A stretch of 7,607 bases of DNA from Gammaproteobacteria bacterium (GTDB lineage: Bacteria > Pseudomonadota > Gammaproteobacteria > Pseudomonadales > Azotimanducaceae_A), in NCBI GenBank assembly GCA_028819775.1, contig JAPPKV010000068.1:1-7607 (forward strand). Direction: 5' to 3'. Positions 1 to 5,925 of the stretch are shown here, piece after piece. Under the pieces are notes generated by a model. It was not told the DNA's origin, did not search any database, and saw only the letters and a list, made by a program, of their open reading frames with translations. Every line of letters begins with the position of its first letter. Within the stretch, counting starts at the first letter, position 1. The position numbers and the translations under genes were made by a program.

Positions 1-101
1 ATGGAACGGTCTACCACAGCTTCGACACGTTCTGGATTGCCACGCTGCTCGACGGCCATTGGGGCATCCAGTTCCGGTCGAGTTTCCTGCACGCGGAATA
101 G
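1..101 (+). CDS. C-terminal end of an NTF2/SnoaL-like protein (partial)
   Basis: This is the tail of a gene entering from the left edge. The reading frame has whole codons from base 3 and stops at TAG 99-101, giving 32 visible residues. They read like a protein C-terminus: YHSFDTFWIATLLDGHWGI, then QFRSSFLHAE. The pattern of an aromatic strand, 'W.AT..DG.WGIQ.RSSF' and an immediate stop resembles the last beta-strands of nuclear-transport-factor-2-like (SnoaL-fold) proteins, which often end in 'dGrWgiqaRSSfa'. The family call is from this pattern only. The A of the apparent ATG at base 1 is not in this frame. The gene converges on the UGSC selenoprotein gene, with a repeat hairpin between the two 3' ends. 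The fragment is too short for a function to be assigned. Confidence 0.6.
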   Translation, partial: GTVYHSFDTFWIATLLDGHWGIQFRSSFLHAE

Positions 102-147
102 GGGTCCGCACAACCGCGTAGGCGACGGGCTGGTACAAACTGGCTGC

Positions 148-173
148 GGGCGACGACAAGCGTCGCCCCTACG
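148..173 (-). repeat. Hairpin repeat, copy A (at the UGSC gene stop codon)
   Basis: Read on the minus strand this is CGTAG, then an 8-bp perfect stem GGGCGACG / CGTCGCCC closing a CTTGT loop. The TAG at 171-169 is the stop codon of the UGSC gene, and the stem begins at the next base. The stem differs from copies B and C, but both arms changed together, so pairing is kept while the loop is identical. There is no T-tract, so it is not a canonical intrinsic terminator, though it could stabilise or end the transcript. It lies in the convergent gap with the gene ending at 101. Confidence 0.8.
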
Positions 174-690
174 GGGTCATGAGGATGTCGATGGCTTGTT
201 CGCAGGCCGCGTCGGCGCGTTGCTCGACCTCCTGTGGCGTACAGCTACCCAACGGGTGGTCCAAGATAACGAAAGGATAGTCCGGCATGCCCATCATCCG
301 GGCGATGTTGCGGGCCGTGACCTCGAACGGCGCGGTGCATAGGACCACCGCCCGTTTGCCGGTCTGCTCGAAGGTGATGCCGTCATGCAAACTGCACGTC
401 GAGCAACTGCCTCAGTCGCCGGCCGCGGTGATGAGGTAGTCGCACTCCGGCGAGAGATTGGTCAGCAACTCCGCCGGGGCCGGGGCCGAGGCGTTGTTCT
501 TGGTTGCCATGGGCAGCACCTTGCCGCCGAACCGAGCCTGCAGGCGACCGGCCGTCTCGGTCAGCAAGGCGTCGCCATTCTGCTTGTGGTTCCATAAGAG
601 GCCGATGGTCCGTCCTTCAAGGCTGGCAAGCGCGGGCGCCCGGACTGCCAGTCCTTCCTTGGCGGGGACCGTGGGATCAACGAGTCTCAT
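169..690 (-). CDS. UGSC family selenoprotein (in-frame UGA = selenocysteine)
   Basis: The protein has 173 residues if TGA 414-412 is read as selenocysteine (Sec93). Conventional ORF calling would split it there into two fragments. The residues around the codon read YLITAAGD-U-GSC-STCSLHDG, the exact U-G-S-C signature that names the UGSC family of (seleno)proteins, first recognised in marine metagenomes. Both halves look conserved. The N-terminal part has 'GRTIGLLWNHKQNGD' (residues 26-40), and the C-terminal part has 'YPFVILDHPLGS' and 'EVEQRADAA', typical of the family's end. C96 of the motif could form a selenenylsulfide with Sec93, and C99 is also close; this is inference. The ATG at 690 is fixed by an AGGAGG 5 nt upstream. 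The gene lies 16 nt after its large partner and ends at TAG inside a repeat. The family's reaction is unknown to me; a thiol or selenol redox role is likely. The alternative, a nonsense mutation, is much less likely because the stop falls exactly on the family's Sec site. Confidence 0.9.
380..402 (-). promoter_or_regulatory. Candidate bacterial SECIS hairpin for UGA 412-414
   Basis: Just 3' of the UGA on the mRNA, a stem-loop can form: TCG / CGG base, an A-A mismatch, then a 6-bp upper stem CGTGCA / TGCATG (one G-U pair) closing a three-base GTT loop. The loop begins with G, 20 nt after the UGA. This matches the general bacterial SECIS description: an upper stem of 4 bp or more, a small apical loop with G in its first two bases, and a loop about 16-37 nt from the UGA. 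Bacterial SECIS elements lie within the coding sequence, as here, and recruit SelB with Sec-tRNA. A competing hairpin (AGTTGC / GCAGTT around TCGACGT) uses overlapping bases but puts its loop too close to the UGA. Folding was done by eye. Confidence 0.65.
412..414 (-). other. Recoded UGA codon (selenocysteine 93)
   Basis: TGA on the minus strand, in frame with ATG 690 and with the stop at 171-169. It sits between GGC GAC and GGC AGT TGC, giving D-U-G-S-C. Codons on both sides continue one family-like protein. Confidence 0.88.
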
Positions 691-695
691 GCCTT

Positions 696-701
696 CCTCC
701 T
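696..701 (-). promoter_or_regulatory. Shine-Dalgarno site of the UGSC gene
   Basis: AGGAGG lies 5 nt before ATG 690-688 and just after the stop codon (709-707) of the upstream gene. It fixes the start at 690 rather than the upstream in-frame ATG codons that would overlap the partner gene. Confidence 0.85.
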
Positions 702-706
702 GTTGC

Positions 707-1744
707 TCAACAATCGATGCAGACGCCGATGGCCTGGGTTTGCATGATGGAGCCGCGCCCGCGACTCCAAGACGGGATGAACGAGGAATGTCCGCCGGCA
801 TCGCCACCGCCCACGGTCACGAGGATGTCGTTCGGCCCGATGCCGCGGTGACAGTCCTCGCGGCCTTGGCGTCGGTATCCGCGGTCAAGCTTGCCGAGCC
901 GCTCGATCGCTGCCCGCGGGTGTTTGGCATGCTCGAAGAGATACTCTCGCACCTGCGCCTTCGTCCAGCCCGTTCGGGCGACGATCTCGGCATGTTCCGG
1001 CGAGAGCACGACCACGCTCTGGCCGGTACTGATGCAGCCGTAGTTGGCCATGGCGTTCGCCATCGTATCGAGGATCGCTTCCGGGGTGTTTCCGCCGTGG
1101 TTTTCCACGTTGCAGAATCCCGCGCCCGCAAAGGCCGTGACCGTGCTGACGCCATCGGGATAGCCCAACTCCTCGCACAACGGCGGCCAGGGATTCCGGT
1201 CCGCCCGTTCGGCGATGCAGAAGCTGTACTTGCCGGGATTGCCCTGGGTCGACTTGTCGGCGATGCCGGGCACGATCCTGAACACGTTCATGAGGGTTAG
1301 GCGCATCGACCGGCCGATCGTTGCGTTGGCGCGGTTCCCCGGTCCGAACAGGTTGACCCCTGCGTTCATGCCGATCTCGTCGACGATCGGCCCGCTGACG
1401 ATCAACAGGTGGCCGGAACCGCCGGTGCTGACCGTGCTGCCGTGGAAGTTGAAGGGTTCGCGGTCCATCGCTTCGAAGGCCGCGACGATGATCGGGAAAT
1501 ACTCTGGCAGACAGCCCGCCATCACGGCGTTGACCGCCGCCGCGTGCAACGTCAATTCCAGACGGGTTGCCGGATGATGGGCGATGACGGTTTCGCTCGG
1601 ACGGCCTTCCATCGCCAGCATGGACTGAACGCGGCCCTCCTCGGGTGGCACAACCGGCAGGCCGTCGGTCCAGCCCTGCTCGTAGCAGTAGTCGATGGCA
1701 TCCAGCGGATCGTCGGCAATGTCGTGGAGGATCGTCTCGGTCAT
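707..1744 (-). CDS. Conserved large partner of the UGSC selenoprotein, function unknown
   Basis: A 345-residue protein with no signal peptide or membrane segment visible, so probably cytoplasmic. From memory of family patterns, proteins opening with an 'EQGWTDGLPVVPP' motif (here residues 22-34) occur beside or fused to UGSC domains; I know no assigned reaction. Other conserved-looking blocks are AGCLPEYFP (76-84), STGGSGHLLIVSGP (106-119), NLFGPGNRANATIG (131-144) and, near the end, GGGDAGGHSSFIPSW (312-326). The stretch NDILVTVGGGDAGGHSS resembles the region around the selenocysteine of the next gene (CDYLITAAGD-U-GS). Start: I chose ATG 1744 because the family-like sequence begins there and a GGAA lies upstream. 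ATG 1777, preceded by GGGGG, would add 11 residues. The gene ends CIDC-TGA, 16 nt before the selenoprotein start, so co-transcription is likely. Confidence 0.7.
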   Translation of the reverse strand: MTETILHDIADDPLDAIDYCYEQGWTDGLPVVPPEEGRVQSMLAMEGRPSETVIAHHPATRLELTLHAAAVNAVMAGCLPEYFPIIVAAFEAMDREPFNFHGSTVSTGGSGHLLIVSGPIVDEIGMNAGVNLFGPGNRANATIGRSMRLTLMNVFRIVPGIADKSTQGNPGKYSFCIAERADRNPWPPLCEELGYPDGVSTVTAFAGAGFCNVENHGGNTPEAILDTMANAMANYGCISTGQSVVVLSPEHAEIVARTGWTKAQVREYLFEHAKHPRAAIERLGKLDRGYRRQGREDCHRGIGPNDILVTVGGGDAGGHSSFIPSWSRGRGSIMQTQAIGVCIDC

Positions 1745-1857
1745 GGCGTTCCGTATGGAGATTGCGACACCACCCATGATGCTACTACCCCCAACGCGTT
1801 CGATGTACCTCGCGCTCTTGTCGACACCGACTTCCGGGCAATGGCACCGGCTTGGCG

Positions 1858-2601
1858 TCAGCCCCCCTCTTCGTTGGCCGAATGCGTCTCCAACAGGTTT
1901 ACGACTTCCGAGACCGCCTCCGAGAGCGACCCCGCCACCGCGGCCAATTGTGCTTTGAGGACGGTCTCGCGAAAGTCCAAATCACCTGCGGATTGCTCGA
2001 CGTCGAAGGTCCTGGACGCGACCACGGATAGAGGCACGATACCCGTGCGGGTGTCGATCAACACGGCCTCAACGCCGCAAAACGCACGTGCGCGATTGCT
2101 TCGAAAAACCCGGTATTTCTGAAAACTCCGACAGAAATTGCGGTAGACGAGCATCAGATCGGCTTGAAACCTGGCCGCTGCTTCGCGAAGGTGCGGTACC
2201 GAACGCCGCTCAGGCGTCAGCACCGACGGAAGGAAAGCGGCGTCGTAGACCCGCGGCGATGCTTCGAGAACACGGACTGCGTCCTTCTCGAGCTGTTCGG
2301 TCGCCATGGCCAGTCCTTCGGACCAGCCCGACCACATCTCCATGCCGGCGGGCATCAGGGCGATGCGACTGAGCGTCGGTGGTGCATAGCGGTAGTCCAG
2401 GATGCGCCTGATGGCATCGTCGGTGAGGACGCTGGCATCTCCCGGGAACAGGGAAATCGGCTCACCCGTGTCCAGCGACACGGGTTGCACGCCATCGTAG
2501 TAGCTTTCAGGGCGCACGGTTGACGCGACACTACATCCGCCAAGAACAAGCGGTAGCGTAAGGAACAACAGAAGTACACGAGGGCAAGACAGGACGTTCA
2601 T
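1858..2601 (-). CDS. Putative outer-membrane lipoprotein of unknown function
   Basis: A 247-residue protein beginning with a clear lipoprotein signal: a hydrophobic run from V9 to L20, then the lipobox L-G-G-C with the lipidated cysteine at position 23. Serine at +2 predicts sorting to the outer membrane. The mature protein has alternating strands and helices, for example LSRIALMPAG (77-86), AAARFQADLMLVYR (141-154) and VEAVLIDTRTGIVPLSVVAS (177-196). 'F.ADL.LVYR' followed by 'V.AVLIDTRTG..' recalls CsgG/TolB-N-like lipoproteins, but that is only a resemblance. C157 and C175 could form a disulfide in the periplasm. The start ATG has only a weak GGGAA upstream. It lies between the Gfo/Idh gene (257 nt upstream) and the UGSC pair (113 nt downstream to ATG 1744). 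I do not recognise the family. The open frame continues upstream for hundreds of codons, but the signal peptide marks the real start. Confidence 0.75.
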   Translation of the reverse strand: MNVLSCPRVLLLFLTLPLVLGGCSVASTVRPESYYDGVQPVSLDTGEPISLFPGDASVLTDDAIRRILDYRYAPPTLSRIALMPAGMEMWSGWSEGLAMATEQLEKDAVRVLEASPRVYDAAFLPSVLTPERRSVPHLREAAARFQADLMLVYRNFCRSFQKYRVFRSNRARAFCGVEAVLIDTRTGIVPLSVVASRTFDVEQSAGDLDFRETVLKAQLAAVAGSLSEAVSEVVNLLETHSANEEGG

Positions 2602-2628
2602 CACACGTTCCCAAGGCGAGTCTGCTGT

Positions 2629-2634
2629 CCTATA
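2629..2634 (-). promoter_or_regulatory. Weak -10 candidate for the lipoprotein gene
   Basis: TATAGG on the minus strand, about 28 nt before ATG 2601, in an otherwise GC-rich stretch. I see no good -35 element at the right distance, so this is tentative. Confidence 0.22.
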
Positions 2635-2698
2635 GCGCCCGGCCGAGGCGAAAGGTTCACACCAGGGACGTGTTCCTACGGGCAATCCGTGGGACAAC

Positions 2699-2734
2699 CG
2701 TAGGGGAGAACCGGGGAGGCCCTTGTGGTCGCCC
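2699..2734 (+). repeat. Hairpin repeat, copy D (degenerate)
   Basis: CGTAG, then 10 extra bases, then arms GGGAGGCC and GGTCGCCC around a CTTGT loop. Seven of eight positions pair (one G-T, one A-G mismatch). It faces copy C across about 80 nt, so the gap holds an inverted pair of repeats. Confidence 0.6.
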
Positions 2735-2770
2735 GTCCTAGGGCGCCCCGAGGCGTCGGCCGGTTGCCAC

Positions 2771-2811
2771 GAGAATGCGCGAGCATTCTCGAAACGCGCC
2801 CGAAGGGCGCG
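2771..2811. repeat. Two adjacent perfect hairpins
   Basis: GAGAATGC (2771-2778) and GCATTCTC (2783-2790) pair perfectly around a GCGA tetraloop, which is GNRA-type on the plus strand. Four bases later CGCGCCC (2795-2801) and GGGCGCG (2805-2811) pair around GAA. Repeat copy C starts 2 bases further on, so three hairpins stand in a row. Neither has a T-tract. Confidence 0.7.
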
Positions 2812-2812
2812 C

Positions 2813-2839
2813 CGGGACGGGACAAGCCCGTCCCCTACG
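2813..2839 (-). repeat. Hairpin repeat, copy C (3' of the Gfo/Idh gene)
   Basis: A 27-bp sequence identical to copy B, in the opposite orientation on the molecule. Read on the minus strand it is CGTAG, stem GGGACGGG / CCCGTCCC, loop CTTGT. It lies 19 nt beyond the TAA of the Gfo/Idh gene and in that gene's direction. Confidence 0.85.
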
Positions 2840-2858
2840 GCTCGTCTCGGGAGCGGTC

Positions 2859-3878
2859 TTAGTCCCAGACCTTCTCCCAAGTGCCGCTCGTCACCGACCG
2901 GTACATGGCGAGCGCGGTGCGGAATTCGCCGAGCGAGTAGGCGGGTGATGCTTCGGGTTCCTTGCCGTCGAGAACCGCGCAACTGAAATCGTGCAGTTCC
3001 ACGCCGTAGCTTGCGGCCTTGCCTTCGAATGCGCTCATCACGGCCAAGCCGCCGGGATGCTCGCCGTTGAAGAGCATCAGGCGGCCCTCGCGACCACGTT
3101 CCATGACCAGTTCCCCGTCGGTGCCGGTCACCCGGAAGTCCTCGACCGGTCCAACGGCACCCGTGCTGAGCAGGGCGTCGAACGTGGCGATGACGCCACT
3201 CCTGAATCGGAACAAAGCGTGCGCCGAGGACTCGCCCTCCATGTTCGGAATGTGTCGGTCGGTCGCCGCGATGACCTCGTCGATCTCGCCGAGCATCATC
3301 CGCAGTGGGCGAATCCAGTGGGCGCCGCCGTCGATGGAAATTCCGCCTCCAGCCCGGGCCAACTCGTAGCGCCAAGGTTTGGTGCCCGGCACGACCGGCG
3401 ACGGGTCGTAGAAACAGGCACGGGCCATGATGACCTCGCCGATGGCCCCGTCGTCGATCAACTTCCGAGCTCGTTGCACGTCGGTCCAGTACTGGGCCTG
3501 CTCCGCGATCATGAACACCGCGTCCGCCTGCTCCGCTGCCGCGAGAATCCGCTCGCAGCTTTCGAGGTTGTGGGCCATCGGCTTTTCGAGACAGACATGC
3601 TTGCCGGAGGCGAAACACTGAAGCGCCGCCTCTTCATGCAGGTCGTGGGGAAGCATGATGTCGACCGCCTCGAAGTCGCCGTTGGCCAACGCGTCGGTGA
3701 GCGACGAAAACGCCGGCGCGCCGGTGCGTTCCGACATCGCCGCAACGCTCTCGGGGACTGTGTCCACCACGGCAGTGACATCGATCCGGGGGGCGTGGTG
3801 CTGAATGCCGCGCCAATGCGCGCGGGCGATGTTGCCGCAGCCGACGAATGCCATCGTCAGCCGACTCTCATCTGCCAC
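2859..3878 (-). CDS. Gfo/Idh/MocA family NAD(P)-dependent oxidoreductase
   Basis: A 339-residue protein, usual length for the family. These enzymes oxidise or reduce sugars, inositols and related polyols in the cytoplasm. The N-terminal Rossmann domain has FVGCGNIARAH (residues 11-21, GxGxxA dinucleotide loop) and the hallmark LEKPMA (97-102), whose lysine (K99) is normally catalytic. The C-terminal domain has GGGISIDGGAHWIRPL (177-192), matching the family's active-site 'GG...D.G.H.iD' helix with D183 and H187. The start is GTG 3878, one base after the stop of the upstream enolase-superfamily gene, so translation is probably coupled. No good ribosome site is seen. An ATG at 3854 (M9) is possible but would leave little before the first strand. 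The substrate cannot be read from the sequence; the neighbour suggests a sugar or sugar acid. Confidence 0.92.
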   Translation of the reverse strand: MADESRLTMAFVGCGNIARAHWRGIQHHAPRIDVTAVVDTVPESVAAMSERTGAPAFSSLTDALANGDFEAVDIMLPHDLHEEAALQCFASGKHVCLEKPMAHNLESCERILAAAEQADAVFMIAEQAQYWTDVQRARKLIDDGAIGEVIMARACFYDPSPVVPGTKPWRYELARAGGGISIDGGAHWIRPLRMMLGEIDEVIAATDRHIPNMEGESSAHALFRFRSGVIATFDALLSTGAVGPVEDFRVTGTDGELVMERGREGRLMLFNGEHPGGLAVMSAFEGKAASYGVELHDFSCAVLDGKEPEASPAYSLGEFRTALAMYRSVTSGTWEKVWD

Positions 3879-3879
3879 G

Positions 3880-4968
3880 TCAGTGCGCCGTCAGCCGGGC
3901 GAGGGCGGCTTCGTTGAGGTCGATGCCGAAGCCAGGCTTGTCGGTCAGCGTCATGGCGCCCTCCTTCGGCAGGACGTCCTCGCCGTAGAGTTCCGCCACC
4001 TCCTCGAGGGGCCCCGAGAACTCGATGGAGAACTCGTGCGGGCGGGTGGCGTTCTGCACCGTCGCGTAGACGTGCAGGGACGCCATGGAGTTGATGCCCG
4101 CCTGCGGGCTATGGGGCATGACCGGCTTGTTCAGGGTCGTCGCCATCTCGTAGATACGCTTGACCTCGCTGGGTCCGCCAGCGTTCAGAATATCGGGCTG
4201 CAGGATATCCGGGTCGCCGAGCAGCACCAAGTGATGGAACCACCAGCGGAACGCGTCCTGCTCGCCGGCGGAGACAGCAACGTCCAAGGCGTCGCTGATT
4301 TGCTTTAGGCCGGGTAGGTCGTAATGCGGAATGGGTTCCTCGAAGTGGTCGATGCCGAGCGCCTCGAAGCGCCGGCCTTGCTGGATGGCCGTGGACACCG
4401 AGTAGCCGTTGTTGGCGTCGAAGCCGAGGTATTCGCCGCCGGCGAGGAACTCGCGGGCAGCCTTGAAGAGTTGGTAGTCCTTCTCAGGATCGATGTCCTG
4501 GCGCCAGCCACGCCAGTCCATGCGGATCTTGAAGGCCCGGAAACCCCGTTCCCAACCGTCCTTGACCAGTGAGAGCATCTCCGCAGGCTGCATACGCCAG
4601 CCGGAACCCGTGCTCCAGTAGAGGGGAATCGTGGTTCGCCGGGCGCCGCCCATGAGCGTGTGGACCGGCAATCCGGTGTCCTTGCCGAGGAGGTCCCAAA
4701 GCGCGACGTCCACGACGCCGACCACCCATCCCGGCAGCTTGTAGAACCGCTCGTCACGACCGAGAGCGAAGGTCTCCCAATGGCGGTCGATGAGCCGAGG
4801 GTCTTGGCCGACCAGGGCGGGTTTGATGGCCCCGGCTAGGTAGCCGTTGAAGACGGCGTTGTTGCGGCCTGGGACCTCCGCCCAACCCTCGACGCCGGCG
4901 TTGGTCTGGATTCGGAGCAGTCCCTTGCCGAGGTTTAGGGGCGTGCAGGTGATATCGGTGATCTTCAT
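3880..4968 (-). CDS. Mandelate racemase/muconate lactonizing enzyme family protein (probable acid-sugar dehydratase)
   Basis: A 362-residue enolase-superfamily protein. Such enzymes abstract the proton next to a carboxylate, using Mg2+. An N-terminal capping domain (about 1-115) is followed by the barrel. Visible active-site residues: K147 in FKIRMDW, metal ligands D184 (GFDANNGY), E210 (FEEPIP) and E236 (SAGEQD), D259 (LQPDILNAGG) paired with H286 (MPHSPQAGI), and E316 (FSIEFSGP). The Asp-His dyad and the late Glu place it in the mandelate racemase subgroup. The second lysine of the usual KxK is R149, so one base of the racemase pair is changed; dehydration via K147/H286 is more likely than mandelate racemisation. 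The start ATG has no Shine-Dalgarno site. The gene leads the pair with the Gfo/Idh dehydrogenase and diverges from the SDR gene. Substrate unknown. Confidence 0.9.
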   Translation of the reverse strand: MKITDITCTPLNLGKGLLRIQTNAGVEGWAEVPGRNNAVFNGYLAGAIKPALVGQDPRLIDRHWETFALGRDERFYKLPGWVVGVVDVALWDLLGKDTGLPVHTLMGGARRTTIPLYWSTGSGWRMQPAEMLSLVKDGWERGFRAFKIRMDWRGWRQDIDPEKDYQLFKAAREFLAGGEYLGFDANNGYSVSTAIQQGRRFEALGIDHFEEPIPHYDLPGLKQISDALDVAVSAGEQDAFRWWFHHLVLLGDPDILQPDILNAGGPSEVKRIYEMATTLNKPVMPHSPQAGINSMASLHVYATVQNATRPHEFSIEFSGPLEEVAELYGEDVLPKEGAMTLTDKPGFGIDLNEAALARLTAH

Positions 4969-5099
4969 GGCGCAACACTATATCAAGGCACCCAAGGCAC
5001 CGCTTTTTGAAGCGAACGGTATACTCGATCGAATGCAGATCGAAGACCGGGCCGTCGGCCAAGTCCCTGTTCACAACCCTCGAATAAGGAGCACGCAAG
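4969..5099. promoter_or_regulatory. Divergent promoter region with two direct-repeat pairs
   Basis: These 131 nt separate two divergent genes. A minus-strand TATAGT (4982-4977) would start transcription almost at ATG 4968, which fits that gene's lack of a ribosome site (leaderless mRNA). A plus-strand TATACT (5020-5025) could serve the SDR gene. No clear -35 is seen for either. Where the -35 elements should be lies an exact tandem duplication, CAAGGCACC twice (4984-4992, 4993-5001). Downstream of the TATACT, GATCGAA occurs twice 11 nt apart (5027-5033, 5038-5044), one helical turn, as in operators. The promoter calls are tentative; the repeats are exact. Confidence 0.45.
5086..5091 (+). promoter_or_regulatory. 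Shine-Dalgarno site of the SDR gene
   Basis: AAGGAG, 8 nt before GTG 5100-5102. It supports the GTG start; there is no ATG near the conserved N-terminus. Confidence 0.85.
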
Positions 5100-5903
5100 G
5101 TGCCAAACAGACTTGAAGGCAAGGTGGCCATCATCACCGGCGGCAACAGTGGCATTGGCGAGGCTACGGGGCACTTGTTTGCCCGGGAAGGTGCCAAGGT
5201 CATCCTCATGGCGCGACGGGAGGCCCAGGGCCAAGCCGTGGCAGCCGCGATACGAGAGGCCGGTTTCGAGGCCTCGTTCATCGCCTGCGACGTCGGGGAC
5301 AACGACTCCGTCAAGGCGGCCGTCGCCAAGGCCGGCAAGGCTTACGGCCAAATCGATGTCCTGTTCAACAACGCGGGCGGCGGTGGCGGCGGTCGTTTCC
5401 CCAACGAGCCCAATTCGGATTGGCTTCGCATCGTCAATACCAACCTGACCGGGACGTTCTACGTCAGCCAGGCAGTGTGGCCGCACCTCGTGGCGGCGGG
5501 CGGGGGCACGGTGGTCAACATGTCTTCGCTCGCCGCACAGCGCGGCTTCAGCCCCAAGATGCAGGATGAGTTCGGAACCGCGTCGGCGTCCTACTACGCC
5601 GCCAAGGCCGGTGTCGACGCGCTGACACGCTACATGGCCGGGGCCGGCGGACGGGACAATATCCGGGTCAACTGCGTGCGTCCGGGTCAGATCCTCACCC
5701 CGGGTGCCACCCGCGGGACGATCAACGACCCAGATGGAGGACATCACGTCTTCGAGAAGATGTTCGACTACGCGCAGATCGTGCAGGGACCCGGGTATCC
5801 GGACGATGTCGCGAACCTCGTGCTGTTCCTCGCCTGCGACGAGTCGCGGTTCATCTCCGGCGAGATCATCAACGTCGACGGTGGCGTTGCCGCCAAGATC
5901 TGA
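5100..5903 (+). CDS. Classical short-chain dehydrogenase/reductase (SDR)
   Basis: A 267-residue cytoplasmic oxidoreductase of the classical SDR type, full length. Cofactor loop TGGNSGIG (13-20), D64 in ACDVGD, NNAG (90-93), N115 in the NTNLTG helix, S142/S143 in NMSSLAA and the catalytic Y165xxxK169 (YYAAK) are all present. The second strand ends LMARR with no acidic residue, and the arginines favour NADP(H) over NAD(H). After the RPG turn (194-196) a longer substrate loop runs to about residue 230, and the C-terminus INVDGGVAAKI is typical. The glycine run after NNAG (NNAGGGGGG) is unusual. It starts at GTG with a good ribosome site, divergent from the enolase-superfamily gene, and is followed 22 nt later by the questin-oxidase-like gene. 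It may act on the same sugar-acid-type substrate as its neighbours; this is inference. Confidence 0.93.
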   Translation: MPNRLEGKVAIITGGNSGIGEATGHLFAREGAKVILMARREAQGQAVAAAIREAGFEASFIACDVGDNDSVKAAVAKAGKAYGQIDVLFNNAGGGGGGRFPNEPNSDWLRIVNTNLTGTFYVSQAVWPHLVAAGGGTVVNMSSLAAQRGFSPKMQDEFGTASASYYAAKAGVDALTRYMAGAGGRDNIRVNCVRPGQILTPGATRGTINDPDGGHHVFEKMFDYAQIVQGPGYPDDVANLVLFLACDESRFISGEIINVDGGVAAKI

Positions 5904-5925
5904 TCAGCGGCCGTTGGCCCTCGAA

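Larger units (their letters stand above)
2602..2858. other. Non-coding hairpin-rich gap
   Basis: There is no convincing gene in these 257 nt. They contain two copies of the hairpin repeat in opposite orientation (2699-2734 and 2813-2839) and two further perfect hairpins (2771-2790 and 2795-2811). The part next to the lipoprotein gene may hold its promoter. Confidence 0.7.

Noticed and set aside
148..168. Canonical rho-independent terminator after the UGSC gene
   Set aside because: The hairpin has no following T-tract on either strand. It is better described as a repeat copy.
679..712. Second selenocysteine: the partner gene ends CIDC-TGA and could read through
   Set aside because: Read-through would add only nine codons before another TGA and would run across the ribosome site and start of the next gene. 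It is an ordinary stop.
169..807. UGSC gene as a pseudogene or as two separate small genes broken by a stop
   Set aside because: The stop is TGA and falls exactly on the selenocysteine of the family's UGSC motif. Both sides are intact and a SECIS-like hairpin follows.
458..1300. Plus-strand 280-codon ORF opposite the UGSC operon
   Set aside because: Its composition is arginine- and alanine-rich shadow sequence with no recognisable motifs. The minus-strand genes have strong motifs.
2699..2839. CRISPR array
   Set aside because: The repeats are in opposite orientations, few, and without regular spacers.
2602..3618. Long upstream extension of the lipoprotein reading frame
   Set aside because: It overlaps the well-supported Gfo/Idh gene in another frame on the same strand, and the lipoprotein signal peptide marks the true start at 2601.
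2991..3917. Plus-strand 308-codon ORF opposite the Gfo/Idh gene
   Set aside because: Shadow of a gene with complete family motifs in a GC-rich sequence; no ribosome site or domain seen.
4754..5747. Minus-strand ORFs (194 and 254 codons) opposite the SDR gene
   Set aside because: They run antisense to the SDR, which has all its catalytic motifs, and across the divergent promoter.
5704..5925. Longer N-terminus for the questin-oxidase-like protein
   Set aside because: The extra 74 codons overlap the SDR gene out of frame and are low-complexity. The family-like sequence begins after ATG 5926.
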